Positions 44,386-50,942 of a stretch of 64,000 nt of DNA are shown here, piece after piece. The stretch spans positions 130,388-194,387 of the forward strand of contig NZ_CAKMMW010000014.1 of assembly GCF_927798215.1 (NCBI RefSeq), given 5' to 3'. The notes below the pieces were generated by a model, which saw nothing but the letters and a program-made list of their open reading frames with translations, did no database searches and was not told where the DNA came from. The stretch's first letter is position 1; the number at the start of each line of letters is the position of its first letter. Origin of the DNA: Paenibacillus_E allorhizoplanae (GTDB lineage Bacteria; Bacillota; Bacilli; Paenibacillales; NBRC-103111). Position numbers and translations under genes: made by a program.

Positions 44386-44476
44386 CGATTTTCGGTAACC
44401 AGGCTGCCATAGTTCATAAGAACCGTAGACCCTCAGCTTTGCGTCCTTGCCTTTCAGCAAGTTTGCCATTGTCGAA
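44386..44476 (-). ncRNA. c-di-GMP-I (GEMM) riboswitch aptamer
   Basis: Minus strand shows the full series of conserved blocks: GGCAAAC, a short hairpin with GAAA tetraloop (TTGC-TGAAAG-GCAA), GGACGCAAAGC, GGTCTA, a second hairpin (GGTTC-ttat-GAACT) and AGCCTGGTTACCG. GGACGCAAAGC and GGTTACCG are diagnostic of GEMM-I. It sits about 100 bases upstream of the PilZ gene with a terminator between. Identified by pattern reading only. Confidence 0.9.
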
Positions 44477-44510
44477 CCTTGCTATTCATTTATATAGATA
44501 TAATCGTTTC

Positions 44511-44550
44511 TGGTCTAAATGATCTATCTTTCGTCCAAACTGGTCTAAAA
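44511..44550. repeat. Two direct repeats TGGTCTAAA 30 bp apart
   Basis: TGGTCTAAAT at 44511-44520 and TGGTCTAAAA at 44541-44550 lie just upstream of the riboswitch transcript on the minus strand (read as TTTAGACCA). The second is part of the palindrome GGTCT-aaa-AGACC. The spacing is near three helical turns, so they may be paired operator sites. Confidence 0.35.
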
Positions 44551-44650
44551 GACCCACTGTACTCACCATTATACGTAGCTTATGCACTTCTTTCAACTAA
44601 AATCCTTGCATGGACAATGTTTTTATTGTATGAATGTGTAGTGGAATTGA

Positions 44651-44739
44651 ATATCCACAGGTTTATAAGTTATCCACATTGTTATCCACAGCTTGTTAAC
44701 AACGAATATTTGTTCGGATTTTTATACACATGTGGATAA
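44651..44739. promoter_or_regulatory. DnaA-box cluster
   Basis: Three perfect TTATCCACA boxes: 44670-44678, 44682-44690 and, inverted, 44731-44739. Two one-mismatch boxes flank them: ATATCCACA at 44651-44659 and TTATACACA at 44722-44730. Five sites in 89 bases far exceeds chance. The cluster ends 24 bases before tadA. Such clusters outside oriC are known in Bacillus as DnaA-regulatory or titration sites; use as an origin is not indicated, since dnaA and dnaN are not here. Confidence 0.82.
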
Positions 44740-44763
44740 ACTATTATTGCGAGGTGTCCCCCT

Positions 44764-45222
44764 GTGGATCAACATATCCCTTGGATGAGAGAAGCGATCG
44801 GTGAGGCGCTGAAAGCCGAAGCCATCCGCGAAGTTCCGATCGGCGCGGTCGTCGTCCATCAAGGTCAAATCATTGGCCGCGGCTACAATTTACGTGAAAC
44901 AACCCTTGATCCGCTTGCGCATGCAGAGATGATTGCTATTAAACAAGCGAGCGAGCATTTGCAGGCTTGGCGTCTTCTGGACTGCCAGCTCTATGTGACA
45001 TTAGAGCCATGTCCGATGTGCGCGGGTGCGATCGTGCAAGCACGAGTGCCTCAAGTTATTTATGGTACGGTAGATCCGAAAGCCGGCTGTGCGGGAACAT
45101 TAATGAACTTGCTGCAGGAAGACCGGTTTAATCACCGGGTCGATGTGGTTAGCGGTGTTTTGCAAGAGGAGTGTTCCACGATGTTAACGCAGTTTTTCAG
45201 GAAATTACGGGGCAAAGCCTAG
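44764..45222 (+). CDS. tadA: tRNA-specific adenosine deaminase
   Basis: Deaminates A34 to inosine in tRNA-Arg(ACG). 152 residues from GTG 44764, with GAGGTG 6 to 8 bases upstream. The zinc site is complete: His53 and catalytic Glu55 in HAEMIAIK, then Cys83 and Cys86 in PCPMCAGAI. The DnaA-box cluster lies in its promoter region, so its transcription may be affected by DnaA. It converges on the next gene with a 4-base overlap. Confidence 0.95.
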   Translation: MDQHIPWMREAIGEALKAEAIREVPIGAVVVHQGQIIGRGYNLRETTLDPLAHAEMIAIKQASEHLQAWRLLDCQLYVTLEPCPMCAGAIVQARVPQVIYGTVDPKAGCAGTLMNLLQEDRFNHRVDVVSGVLQEECSTMLTQFFRKLRGKA

Positions 45223-45788
45223 GGGGCTTTGCCGTTCGGATTATTTGCTGGCTGTAAGGCTTCGGCTAGCACTACGAGCTTGCTCATCGTATTCCAATTA
45301 CGTGTCGTCGTACGATCGCCAAGTTTCTGAATGTTGCTCGCTAGCTTCGAATCCAACACACTTTGCCGAAACAGAAAATAAATGGTGCAGCCCCGTATCT
45401 GAAATTCATCTACTTCACTCTGTCCCTTGGATAAGATGTCGGTGAATGTCTGCGGGGCTTCTTCTGTAAGCACGGAGATTTGAATGCTCTCCCCTTCGGA
45501 CAAAGCTTCTGCGTCATAGGGGCAATTCCTTACAAGTTCAGTTAGCTCCGCCGCGGTGCGCAAAATAATAGTAGGTGCTACACCTACCGCATCGCTGATT
45601 GCTTTTTCAATACGCGGACGTAGGGTTTCTCCCGACTCTTCTGATTGGAACAGCACATTGCCGCTTTGCAAATAAGTCTGTACTTGCGCTAATTTTAAGG
45701 CCTCTAGCGTCTTTTTCAAGTCGGACATTTTAATTTTGTTCTTGCCCCCTACATTAATTCCACGCAGAAAACCAACATAAATCGTCAT
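45219..45788 (-). CDS. DUF1697 family protein
   Basis: 189 residues with the family opening YVGFLRGINVGGKNKIKM and the segment VQTYLQSGNVLFQS. DUF1697 proteins are common in Firmicutes and of unknown function. It converges with tadA: the two stop codons overlap inside an inverted repeat CAAAGCC/GGCTTTG that encodes part of both C-termini. Confidence 0.9.
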   Translation of the reverse strand: MTIYVGFLRGINVGGKNKIKMSDLKKTLEALKLAQVQTYLQSGNVLFQSEESGETLRPRIEKAISDAVGVAPTIILRTAAELTELVRNCPYDAEALSEGESIQISVLTEEAPQTFTDILSKGQSEVDEFQIRGCTIYFLFRQSVLDSKLASNIQKLGDRTTTRNWNTMSKLVVLAEALQPANNPNGKAP

Positions 45789-45803
45789 TGTGGCTTGCCT
45801 CCC

Positions 45804-46046
45804 TTACTTTAATTGTATGGAACGAATGATAAAGAAGATGATCGTGCCAAACAGTATCACTAGGATGAGCCCTAGCACCCACCAATTGAGGTCAGTGTTG
45901 CCCTCTTTCGCACTTTGGATAACAGACCATTCAATAAAGCCAAACAGAATGACAATCACTGCTTTTAAAATATTCATAAATAAACGAGCATTCTGGTATT
46001 GTCCTCTGGCATTCTTGGCTGTAATAGGAGTCGGATTATTATACAC
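45804..46046 (-). CDS. Small two-helix membrane protein, unknown
   Basis: 80 residues, not recognised. Two hydrophobic segments are visible (about 24-44, MNILKAVIVILFGFIEW, and 54-75, WWVLGLILVILFGTIIFFII), separated by a polar loop. It starts at GTG 46046, 15 bases before the DUF1697 gene, so the two may be co-transcribed. A very short frame with a strong ribosome-binding site overlaps its start. Confidence 0.65.
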   Translation of the reverse strand: MYNNPTPITAKNARGQYQNARLFMNILKAVIVILFGFIEWSVIQSAKEGNTDLNWWVLGLILVILFGTIIFFIIRSIQLK

Positions 46047-46107
46047 ATGAGGGACCTTGCACCTGCTTTCTATTTTCTTTTTCCACTATGTACTTTCCTT
46101 GCTCCAA
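46039..46107 (-). CDS. Possible 22-residue leader peptide
   Basis: TTG 46107 is 6 bases after a perfect AGGAGG (46114-46119). The frame reads MEQGKYIVEKENRKQVQGPS then Cys-Val and stops inside the start of the next gene (GTGTATAA overlap). The small membrane protein itself has a poor ribosome-binding site, so coupled translation is plausible. No homolog is known to me. Confidence 0.3.
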   Translation of the reverse strand: MEQGKYIVEKENRKQVQGPSCV

Positions 46108-46141
46108 ATCAAACCTCCTGCTTGCACATGGGCTAAAATGG

Positions 46142-46171
46142 TTGCACCTCTAAAACATCTCGTGTTAGAAT
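46142..46171 (+). promoter_or_regulatory. Promoter of tRNA-Arg
   Basis: TTGCAC-18-TAGAAT, ending 11 bases before the tRNA. Both boxes match five or four of six consensus positions and the distance is right for a tRNA transcript. Confidence 0.65.
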
Positions 46172-46182
46172 GACGATACTAT

Positions 46183-46256
46183 GCGCCCGTAGCTCAGCAG
46201 GATAGAGCAACAGTTTCCTAAACTGTAGGTCGTACGTTCGAATCGTATCGGGCGCG
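46183..46256 (+). tRNA. tRNA-Arg (anticodon CCT)
   Basis: 74 bases. The acceptor stem GCGCCCG/CGGGCGC, the anticodon stem ACAGT/ACTGT around TTCCTAA (anticodon CCT, reading AGG), and a T-arm containing GTTCGAATC are complete. CCA is not encoded. It has its own promoter and terminator, so it is a single-gene transcript. Confidence 0.95.
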
Positions 46257-46277
46257 TATACGAAATTAATTCGCATT

Positions 46278-46330
46278 AAAAAAGACGATAGCTAATCGGA
46301 TAATCCCCGACTGCGATCGTCTTTTGTTTT
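46278..46330 (+). terminator. Terminator after tRNA-Arg
   Basis: AAAGACGAT...ATCGTCTTTT with an internal TCGG/CCGA pairing, followed by a short T-rich tail (GTTTTAT). Also readable on the minus strand after the 46387 gene. Confidence 0.75.
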
Positions 46331-46386
46331 ATGTTGATATAGGAATAAATTTGGTGCGGTTGGTGCAGCCGTATTGCCCTTGTCTA

Positions 46387-46719
46387 CTAGTACCAAGGAT
46401 AGTAAGGATAAAATGGCCGGTAGTATGGGAAAGGTCTAAAGAACGGAAATCCAAAAAGAAGAAACGGAAAATGCTGCCGACGAAACCGGCGGTATCCATA
46501 ACCAAACGGTTGTCTGTAGGGATCCGTTTCCCTTCCCTCGCCACCAACCTCTTCTGGAACTAACATCGTGACGCCTTCATTATCCATACCATCAATAATT
46601 CCCTCAATTTGTGACCCATCTTTCATATGTGCAATAACATGGTAATTCATATATTTGTTACAATGTGCCTTTACGTCGCCACTTATGTGACTAGCTTGAA
46701 TAGGATTCATTGCGGACAC
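46387..46719 (-). CDS. Sm-like small protein with aromatic Pro-rich tail
   Basis: 110 residues from GTG 46719 (AGGAGG 7 bases upstream). Residues 24-56 (NYHVIAHMKDGSQIEGIIDG, then VTMLVPE) have the strand pattern of an Sm/LSm fold; the rest is a tail rich in Tyr, Phe, Pro and Arg (FRPFPYYRPFYPYYPWY). Similar proteins occur in Bacilli, and the tail recalls spore-coat or surface proteins. The function is unknown; a spore role is only a guess. Confidence 0.6.
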   Translation of the reverse strand: MSAMNPIQASHISGDVKAHCNKYMNYHVIAHMKDGSQIEGIIDGMDNEGVTMLVPEEVGGEGRETDPYRQPFGYGYRRFRRQHFPFLLFGFPFFRPFPYYRPFYPYYPWY

Positions 46720-46868
46720 GCCTATCCCTCCTTCTTTAACTATCCATAGGATATTCGCCCACTAAAAAACGGTTACAGCTTTTTTGCCTTTGCATATTCC
46801 TTTTGACGCCCAGTTAACAAAAGAACGATAATAGAGTTATCACTGATTAGAAAGGAGTCCTCGCTCCG

Positions 46869-48074
46869 ATGACAACTCGCGCTATTTCATCTTATCGCAT
46901 CCCGCTCTTCTGTGCGGTCACAATGCTGTTCTGGATGTCGATGTACACAAGTGTTCCGATCATGGCGCCTTACGTAGAATTCCTCGGGGGAAGCCATCAA
47001 CTGGCCGGCTGGATTGTCGGTATGTACGGCATCTCGCAGATGCTCCTCCGCATACCCGTAGGCATTATGTCAGATCGCTTTCATAAAAGAAGGCTGTTCA
47101 TCACCTTCGGTCTCCTCTTCACTGCCATTACGGGACTCGGTCTGTGGTTCACGCACGATTTTACATGGATCTTGATCCTCCGAGCACTTGCAGGGGCAGC
47201 TGCAGCGACTTGGGTTGATTTTACGGTACTATTCACAAGCTATTACAAGCATGAAGAGTCTACGAAGGCGATCGGTACGATCTCCTTTTTCAACTCACTC
47301 GGTCAGGTGCTGGGCATACTTAGTGCAGGCTGGGCAGCAGACAAGCTGGGTTGGGAATCCGTGTTCATTCTCGGCGCAATACTTGGTCTGTTAGGCATGA
47401 TCGGTTCCTTCTTCCTCATCGAAAAAGTAGAGAAAGACGCGCCCAAAATCACCATGCGCGGAATCGGAAACGTGGCGACGGATCGCACACTTCTCTTTGT
47501 CTCTCTGCTCGCTATCTTATCGCAGGTGTTGATATTTGCTACGGTGTTCGGTTTCACGCCGGTTTATGCGATGCAGCTTGGCGCAGATAAATTCTCGCTC
47601 TCCTTGCTTTCTTTATTCGCGAACGTTCCTGTTGCACTAGCCTCTTTATTCGGCGGAAGGCGTTGGGCGATGAAATATGGCGAGAAACGCATGGTTGTAG
47701 CCGGCTTCCTTCTTATGGGGATCTTCACCTTAACGGTGCCGTTCACCCATCATCTTTGGCTGCTCATGATTACACAGGCATTCGCCGGTTTTGGTCGCGG
47801 ACTTTCATTTACCCTGCTCATGGGGATGAGCATTAAACATATGCCTGCGGATAAGCGAGCGACAGCAATGGGCTTTTTCCAAGCGATTTATGGACTCGGT
47901 ATGTTCGTAGGGCCTGTCCTTATGGGCATCATCGGTGACTATTTCTCACTGAATGAGGGCTTTATTGTACTTGGCGTCCTCGGTGCCGGCAGTGCACTAC
48001 TCGCCTATCTGTTCGTACAGAGCTCCGCTAAGAAACAGCCTCTGGGGACAAACAAACCTACAATAGCGCAATGA
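46869..48074 (+). CDS. MFS transporter
   Basis: 401 residues with twelve predicted membrane helices. The motif between helices 2 and 3 is present as GIMSDRFHKRRLFI, and a related GRRWAMKYGEKR follows helix 8. Substrate unknown; the size and motif suggest a drug or metabolite exporter of the DHA1 type. Ribosome-binding site AAAGGAG. A terminator follows at once. Confidence 0.88.
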   Translation: MTTRAISSYRIPLFCAVTMLFWMSMYTSVPIMAPYVEFLGGSHQLAGWIVGMYGISQMLLRIPVGIMSDRFHKRRLFITFGLLFTAITGLGLWFTHDFTWILILRALAGAAAATWVDFTVLFTSYYKHEESTKAIGTISFFNSLGQVLGILSAGWAADKLGWESVFILGAILGLLGMIGSFFLIEKVEKDAPKITMRGIGNVATDRTLLFVSLLAILSQVLIFATVFGFTPVYAMQLGADKFSLSLLSLFANVPVALASLFGGRRWAMKYGEKRMVVAGFLLMGIFTLTVPFTHHLWLLMITQAFAGFGRGLSFTLLMGMSIKHMPADKRATAMGFFQAIYGLGMFVGPVLMGIIGDYFSLNEGFIVLGVLGAGSALLAYLFVQSSAKKQPLGTNKPTIAQ

Positions 48075-48079
48075 TAGTT

Positions 48080-48108
48080 AAGAGCGAATCTCACGATTCG
48101 CTCTTTGT
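48080..48108 (+). terminator. Terminator after the MFS gene (copy 1)
   Basis: AAGAGCGAATC-tcac-GATTCGCTCTT followed by TGTT; the T-run is interrupted, perhaps by the event that brought the permease remnant. Confidence 0.7.
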
Positions 48109-48278
48109 TCACCCTGCCGCTCGGCATCAAGATTGCGCAGGTAACGATCGAGTACGAGATGAACTATGGCGTTGCGATGGCAGGTGCCGTCATTGCTACA
48201 ATCCCTGTGCTTGCCGTCTTCATTTACTTCCAGAAAAATTTTACCCAAGGGATCACGATCGGTGCGATGAAAGGTTAA
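48105..48278 (+). pseudogene. C-terminal remnant of a carbohydrate ABC permease
   Basis: From 48105 an open frame without a start codon encodes 57 residues: LFTLPLGIKIAQVTIEYEMN, then GVAMAGAVIATIPVLAVFIY and the family ending FTQGITIGAMKG before TAA. This is the last membrane helix and tail of a MalG/AraQ-type permease. The rest of the gene is absent. It lies between two near-identical terminator copies, so it is a deletion or insertion scar. Confidence 0.75.
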
Positions 48279-48383
48279 TTAATACTTGAAACGATCTACA
48301 TGCATTCGTACATCATCTGTGCGCGTTTTCTTTTTGAACTTGCTGAATGTCCGCTCCTGATTTAAACTACGATTGCGCAATGC

Positions 48384-48416
48384 TAAGAGTGAATCTCACG
48401 ATTCACTCTTTTTTTT
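48384..48416 (+). terminator. Terminator copy 2, downstream of the permease remnant
   Basis: AAGAGTGAATC-tcac-GATTCACTCTT followed by eight T. It is preceded by GCGCAATG, also found before copy 1, so the two copies form an imperfect direct repeat about 305 bases apart. Confidence 0.85.
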
Positions 48417-48479
48417 CATACATGTGCAGGGGTAAGATGGGTTGGCCTCGTCTATACATGCGGAGAGGAGGAGAAGCAT

Positions 48480-49037
48480 ATTGAGGAGAACATACTAATT
48501 GATCGTATTCTTAAAGGCGATGAAGCGGCATTCCGTGAGTTAATTGCAAGGTACCGTCCGTATATTTTGCAGACGATCTCTGCTATTGTTCGTCATCAGA
48601 AGGACGCCGAAGACTTGTCCCAAGAGGTTTGGACCCGCATCTACTTCTCCCTCCCTCGGTATGAAAAGAAAGGTCTGAAAACCTGGATGACCCGCATCGC
48701 TGTGAACCGGGCTATTGATTTCAAACGCGCCACCAGTCGGCGCAAGGAGGACAGCGTCGCCGAATTCGAGGAGGCACTGTCTTCAGCAGGACCAGCGCCT
48801 CCAGAGCAGAGTGTGGAGCAGGAAGTGTTGATCAGAGAAACGACGGAATTCGTTCGTCACAAGCTCCATCAGATCCCAGCAAACTACCAAGATGTGTTAT
48901 TGGCCTACTATATTCATCAACAATCGTATCAAGATATTGCCGATGCTCAAGGCATTACAATCAAGACGGTCGAATCAAAGCTATACAGAGCCAAGATGTG
49001 GCTCCGAAATCATTGGAAGGAGGAGGAGTTTCGATGA
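48480..49037 (+). CDS. ECF-type RNA polymerase sigma factor with apparent ATT start
   Basis: About 185 residues. Region 2 is clear (GDEAAFRELIARYRPYI, DAEDLSQEVWTRIYFSLPRY, WMTRIAVNRAIDFKR) and so is region 4 (YQDIADAQGITIKTVESKLY). Coding similarity extends well upstream of the first usual start (TTG 48567). GGAGGAG ends 6 bases before an ATT at 48480, in frame, and no ATG, GTG or TTG occurs between it and the upstream terminator. Starting at 48567 would remove half of region 2. The anti-sigma gene overlaps its stop. Confidence 0.82.
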   Translation: MEENILIDRILKGDEAAFRELIARYRPYILQTISAIVRHQKDAEDLSQEVWTRIYFSLPRYEKKGLKTWMTRIAVNRAIDFKRATSRRKEDSVAEFEEALSSAGPAPPEQSVEQEVLIRETTEFVRHKLHQIPANYQDVLLAYYIHQQSYQDIADAQGITIKTVESKLYRAKMWLRNHWKEEEFR

Positions 49038-49510
49038 AGGGTCATCATTTTAACCAACAAGCGTGGTTGCAGTATGTGGAGGAGCGTCTGCCGTTACAAG
49101 AACAAGAAGAGATGGAAAGTCATCTATATCAATGTGAAGAGTGTCTAGCCAACTATATGCAGTGTGCGGAGCAAGTAATTGTCGTACCAGACATGGACGC
49201 TAAACAGACAACAGCCTATGTGAATGGCATTATAGCCCGAACGGTAGGAATGAAGCCTGCTTGGCATCGCTCGACCATATTCCACTATGGGGTTGCGGCT
49301 GCCGCGACGCTTGTGCTTGTGGCGACTGGCTTTTTCCATGGCTTATCACAGGAATTAGGAACGTTCAGTGCCTTCAAGCCCGCTCCTCCTCTAGAAGCGC
49401 CTGCCTCACTTAAAGCTCAAGTGCCGATATCGGATCAACTCATTCATAAAACACTAACATGGTTAGACACCTTACAAATTGAACACAAAAAAGGAGGCCT
49501 AGAGCCTTAA
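49034..49510 (+). CDS. Zinc-finger anti-sigma factor
   Basis: 158 residues. The N-terminal zinc-binding anti-sigma motif H-x3-C-x2-C is His30, Cys34, Cys37 in ESHLYQCEECLANY, and one membrane helix spans about 82-101 (FHYGVAAAATLVLVATGFF). ATG 49034 overlaps the sigma stop (ATGA) and has GGAGGAGG upstream. It should hold the cognate sigma inactive at the membrane until a signal arrives. Confidence 0.85.
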   Translation: MKGHHFNQQAWLQYVEERLPLQEQEEMESHLYQCEECLANYMQCAEQVIVVPDMDAKQTTAYVNGIIARTVGMKPAWHRSTIFHYGVAAAATLVLVATGFFHGLSQELGTFSAFKPAPPLEAPASLKAQVPISDQLIHKTLTWLDTLQIEHKKGGLEP

Positions 49511-50673
49511 TGCCTACCAAAAGTAATCTTGTTGCATTCCTACTATCCTTCATACCCGGAGTGGGTCATTTGTATATGAACCGTACCATCCGCGGCTTGC
49601 TATATGGCTTCCTATTCTTCGGACTATCTTTCCTACTCTTTTTAGGAATTGTGTCCCATGATGGCGATGAATTCGCCTTTCTGCTTATACCTATCGGGCT
49701 CACATGGATCATCAATATGGTCGATATGGTTATCTACTTATTGAACGCTCCAGCTCCAACGCCAATGCCATTTCCAACAACCTATCATCAACCGATGCCA
49801 GCTTATAATGGTCCTTATCCACCTGAGCAAGAGGTGGTGCCATCTTGGGATACCGCCTCCTATTATGCTCAACTTGCAGGAAGGCAAGAAAGATCTAAAG
49901 TTCTCATGCTCTCCTTCATTCCAGGTGTTGGCCATTTCTGGCTTGGTTTAATGCAAAGAGGCCTTACAGCCATGATCTCCTTCTTCGGAATAGCCATTCT
50001 CGTGTTCTTCATCGCCATTCTGACGCATAATGAAGGTTTTATCGTGTTCCTATTGGCGTTGCCAGTGCTCTGGTTTTACACCATGTTCGATGCGCTGAAG
50101 CAGCTAGATCGCAGACAAGCTGGGCTAGAGCTCATAGATCGCAGTATGTTTGAAGATTTCCAACGCGATGAACATGGACGCAAAAATCGGACCCTTGCCA
50201 CGATTATCGCCATTTTCCCCGGTGCGGCGCACCTGTACTTATCGATGACCAAACGCGGTATCCAGCTGATGGCTGTGTTTCTTTTTTCCATTTACGTGTT
50301 AGATGTGCTGCGACTGTCCCTTTTCTTCTTTTTGATCCCGATTCTATGGTTCTTTAGCTTTTTTGATGCCCTGCAGAGTATTTCTAAGTATGAAAATGGG
50401 ACTTTAACTGACAAGCCTCTCGTTGAAAACTGGACAGCCTACCAACGCTATATTGGCGCTGTTTTGATCGTTTTTGGCGGTTATTACATCTTCAGCGACG
50501 TCTTTGTGCAGTTTATGTATCAGTTCCTACCCGCTTCGCGGAATTACATCTATTTGATCAACAACTTCAGCCAAACCTTCATTGTCGCAGTGCTCCTCAT
50601 CGGAGGTGGCATTCGATTAGTAATGAATCGGAAGCAACAAAACACCATAGACAACGAAAAAAAGAACCCCTAA
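49510..50673 (+). CDS. Membrane protein with three TM2-like repeats
   Basis: 387 residues. A unit of about 65 residues is repeated at 8-77, 130-199 and 228-290. Each has the start SFIPGVGH or AIFPGAAH, then an RG before a helix pair, then a WF-FDAL-type end. The unit resembles the TM2 domain. A Pro-rich linker separates repeats 1 and 2, and two more helices follow. The ATG shares a base with the anti-sigma stop, so it belongs to the sigma operon and may be the sensor or the effector of that system (inference). Confidence 0.7.
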   Translation: MPTKSNLVAFLLSFIPGVGHLYMNRTIRGLLYGFLFFGLSFLLFLGIVSHDGDEFAFLLIPIGLTWIINMVDMVIYLLNAPAPTPMPFPTTYHQPMPAYNGPYPPEQEVVPSWDTASYYAQLAGRQERSKVLMLSFIPGVGHFWLGLMQRGLTAMISFFGIAILVFFIAILTHNEGFIVFLLALPVLWFYTMFDALKQLDRRQAGLELIDRSMFEDFQRDEHGRKNRTLATIIAIFPGAAHLYLSMTKRGIQLMAVFLFSIYVLDVLRLSLFFFLIPILWFFSFFDALQSISKYENGTLTDKPLVENWTAYQRYIGAVLIVFGGYYIFSDVFVQFMYQFLPASRNYIYLINNFSQTFIVAVLLIGGGIRLVMNRKQQNTIDNEKKNP

Positions 50674-50687
50674 GGGTTCTTTTTTCT
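50661..50687 (+). terminator. Terminator of the ECF sigma operon
   Basis: AAAGAACCC-ctaa-GGGTTCTTTTTT; the TAA stop of the membrane-protein gene is in the loop. Confidence 0.9.
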
Positions 50688-50942
50688 GTCGGCATTGATG
50701 ATATTTCTTTGAACCTTGTTACTCATAAAACTTAAGTTAAATCTGCGTATAAAACACGGTAAGTGTCTTTAGCACATCGCCCTCCAGCCTGATTATAACA
50801 GGTAGAAAAGTCCTCTTTGCAACGGTTGTTTCGCTTTCGCTAATTGCTCCAACGGAACCACACCTCTCTGCTTGCCGACAATAATAGTATGACCGGTTTC
50901 CGTTTTTTTAATCATGTTTTATTAAAAAAATTTCTTTGCCTA
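50688..50942. other. Intergenic region between the sigma operon and sspP-like gene
   Basis: About 255 bases. On the minus strand it holds one possible 40-residue frame (50793-50915) and an AT-rich inverted repeat TTTTTTTAAT/ATTAAAAAAA at about 50903-50931. Nothing else was recognised. Confidence 0.4.
50793..50915 (-). CDS. Possible 40-residue protein
   Basis: ATG 50915 to TAA 50793, beginning MIKKTETGHTIIVGKQRGVV and ending RGLFYLL. Composition looks protein-like rather than random, and the frame follows the sspP-like gene by 27 bases. There is no clear ribosome-binding site, and the start overlaps an AT-rich hairpin, so it may be spurious. Confidence 0.25.
   Translation of the reverse strand: MIKKTETGHTIIVGKQRGVVPLEQLAKAKQPLQRGLFYLL

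Noticed and set aside
44651..44739. DnaA-box cluster as the chromosomal origin
   Set aside because: No dnaA, dnaN or DNA-unwinding element with the usual layout; gene order places oriC beyond the rRNA operon to the right.
48071..48289. 72-residue Cys-rich plus-strand frame
   Set aside because: It is a different frame over the MFS terminator and permease remnant; the remnant frame has clear family similarity and this one has none.
48101..48480. Mobile-element insertion (IS or transposon) around the permease remnant
   Set aside because: No transposase, no terminal inverted repeats and no short target-site duplication; only duplicated terminators are seen.
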